Shown here: in pieces, positions 5,300 through 5,849 of the stretch
How positions within the stretch are numbered: position 1 is the first letter of the stretch
How the letters are laid out: each line of letters opens with the position of its first letter
Assembly (NCBI GenBank): GCA_013330385.1
Contig: DUIL01000010.1
Coordinates: 1 to 5,849 of the forward strand
Direction: 5' to 3'
DNA length: 5,849 nt
Origin: Candidatus Thalassarchaeaceae archaeon
GTDB lineage: Archaea > Thermoplasmatota > Poseidoniia > Poseidoniales > Thalassarchaeaceae
Notes under the pieces: generated by a model
What the model was told of the DNA's origin: nothing
Seen by the model: only the letters and a program-made list of their open reading frames with translations
Database searches by the model: none
Translations under genes and position numbers: made by a program

Positions 5300-5849
5300 T
5301 TGAGTAATCGACTGCCTCGTGTCAACCAATACCTTGGAGGTTTGTTTGATCTCTCAGGTATGTCTGTTGTGGTAACTGGCGCGAGTCAGGGCTTAGGTCG
5401 TCAAATCGCAACAGCCCTAGCTAATGCGGGGGCCCATGTCCTTGTGACGGCTAGACGAGAAGTTCAGTTGGAGGAAGTGGTTAACGAGATCACAGCAGCA
5501 GGTGGTAGTGCTACGGCAGTGCCAGTTGACCTGACGAAAGAGGGGGCTGCGGAAACCTTGTTGGCTGCCACGTTGGAAAAGAGTGGCCAAGTAGATGTGC
5601 TTGTGAACAACGCTGGTGTAAGTCCATTTGTACAGGAGCCTCAAGCTTACTCTGAGGATGATTGGGACAAAATCTTTGATTTGAACCTGAAAGCGACCTT
5701 TTTTTGCGCTCGTGCATTTGGTGAATGGATGATTAATGAGGGTAGGGGTGGCTCGATTATCAATCTAGGTTCAGTGGCGGGTCTGCACTCAATCCGAGGG
5801 GTCAGTGCATATGCCGCGTCGAAAGCAGGCGTTGTTCAATTGACACGTT
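5300..5849 (+). CDS. Short-chain dehydrogenase/reductase (classical SDR), 3' truncated
   Basis: The first 183 codons of a classical SDR (about 250 residues in full), an NAD(P)(H)-dependent alcohol/ketone oxidoreductase. The Rossmann motif TGASQGLG is at 26-33, NNAG at 103-106, and the catalytic residues are Asn129, Ser158, Tyr171 and Lys175 (YAASK). The stretch after strand beta-2 reads TARRE and has basic rather than acidic residues, which hints at NADP(H) preference. The start is taken as TTG at 5300, with GGAAGG at 5285-5290 about 9 bases upstream. The typical lead-in LFDLSG before the first strand is then included; the first ATG (5360) would remove it and has no spaced Shine-Dalgarno. An in-frame stop at 5273-5275 limits the upstream side. 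It follows the preceding stop by 17 bases, so it is probably co-transcribed. In context it may act on a 3-hydroxyacyl-CoA or a related alcohol, but SDR substrates cannot be read from the sequence. Confidence 0.9.
   Translation, partial: MSNRLPRVNQYLGGLFDLSGMSVVVTGASQGLGRQIATALANAGAHVLVTARREVQLEEVVNEITAAGGSATAVPVDLTKEGAAETLLAATLEKSGQVDVLVNNAGVSPFVQEPQAYSEDDWDKIFDLNLKATFFCARAFGEWMINEGRGGSIINLGSVAGLHSIRGVSAYAASKAGVVQLTR

Overview
The window looks like part of a bacterial catabolic or acyl-CoA remodelling operon. All genes are on the + strand. They are tightly packed, several with 4-base ATGA stop/start overlaps, and they use Shine-Dalgarno-like sites with ATG, GTG and TTG starts. By eye the G+C is in the mid-40s percent. 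No taxonomic marker is present, so the organism cannot be placed. The split (separate large and small) mutase subunits, as in archaeal methylmalonyl-CoA mutases and bacterial 2-hydroxyisobutyryl-CoA mutase, fit an environmental bacterium, but that is only inference.

Layout: (1) 1-159, the 3' end of an acetyl-CoA hydrolase/CoA-transferase family gene. (2) 156-572 and 586-1008, two small hot-dog proteins that look like the two halves of a heteromeric MaoC-type enoyl-CoA hydratase. Only the second has the catalytic Asp/His motif. (3) 1069-2748 and 2745-3149, a B12-dependent acyl-CoA mutase large subunit and its cobalamin-binding small subunit. (4) 3150-3267, a 118-base gap with a 9-bp inverted repeat and a weak promoter-like sequence. 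(5) 3268-4863 and 4860-5282, a second, strongly diverged mutase large/small pair. (6) 5300 to the window end, the first 183 codons of a classical short-chain dehydrogenase/reductase.

The striking content is two complete but dissimilar radical B12 mutase pairs in tandem. Aligned by eye to the classical methylmalonyl-CoA mutase (MCM, Propionibacterium shermanii numbering), both large subunits lack the active-site His244 and His328. Mutase 1 also replaces the substrate-selecting Tyr89 and Arg207 by hydrophobic residues. Mutase 2 keeps Tyr89 and Arg207 but loses Arg87, Gln197, Gln330 and Asn366. Its small subunit keeps the DxHxxG cobalt-ligand motif but loses the SxL motif. Neither set matches the known MCM, isobutyryl-CoA mutase or 2-hydroxyisobutyryl-CoA mutase signatures.

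A working model (inference): the CoA-transferase activates a branched carboxylate. One or two carbon-skeleton rearrangements by the mutases make it accessible to beta-oxidation. The MaoC hydratase pair and the SDR then carry out hydration/dehydration and alcohol/ketone steps. No epimerase and no MeaB/IcmF-type GTPase chaperone is seen in the window.
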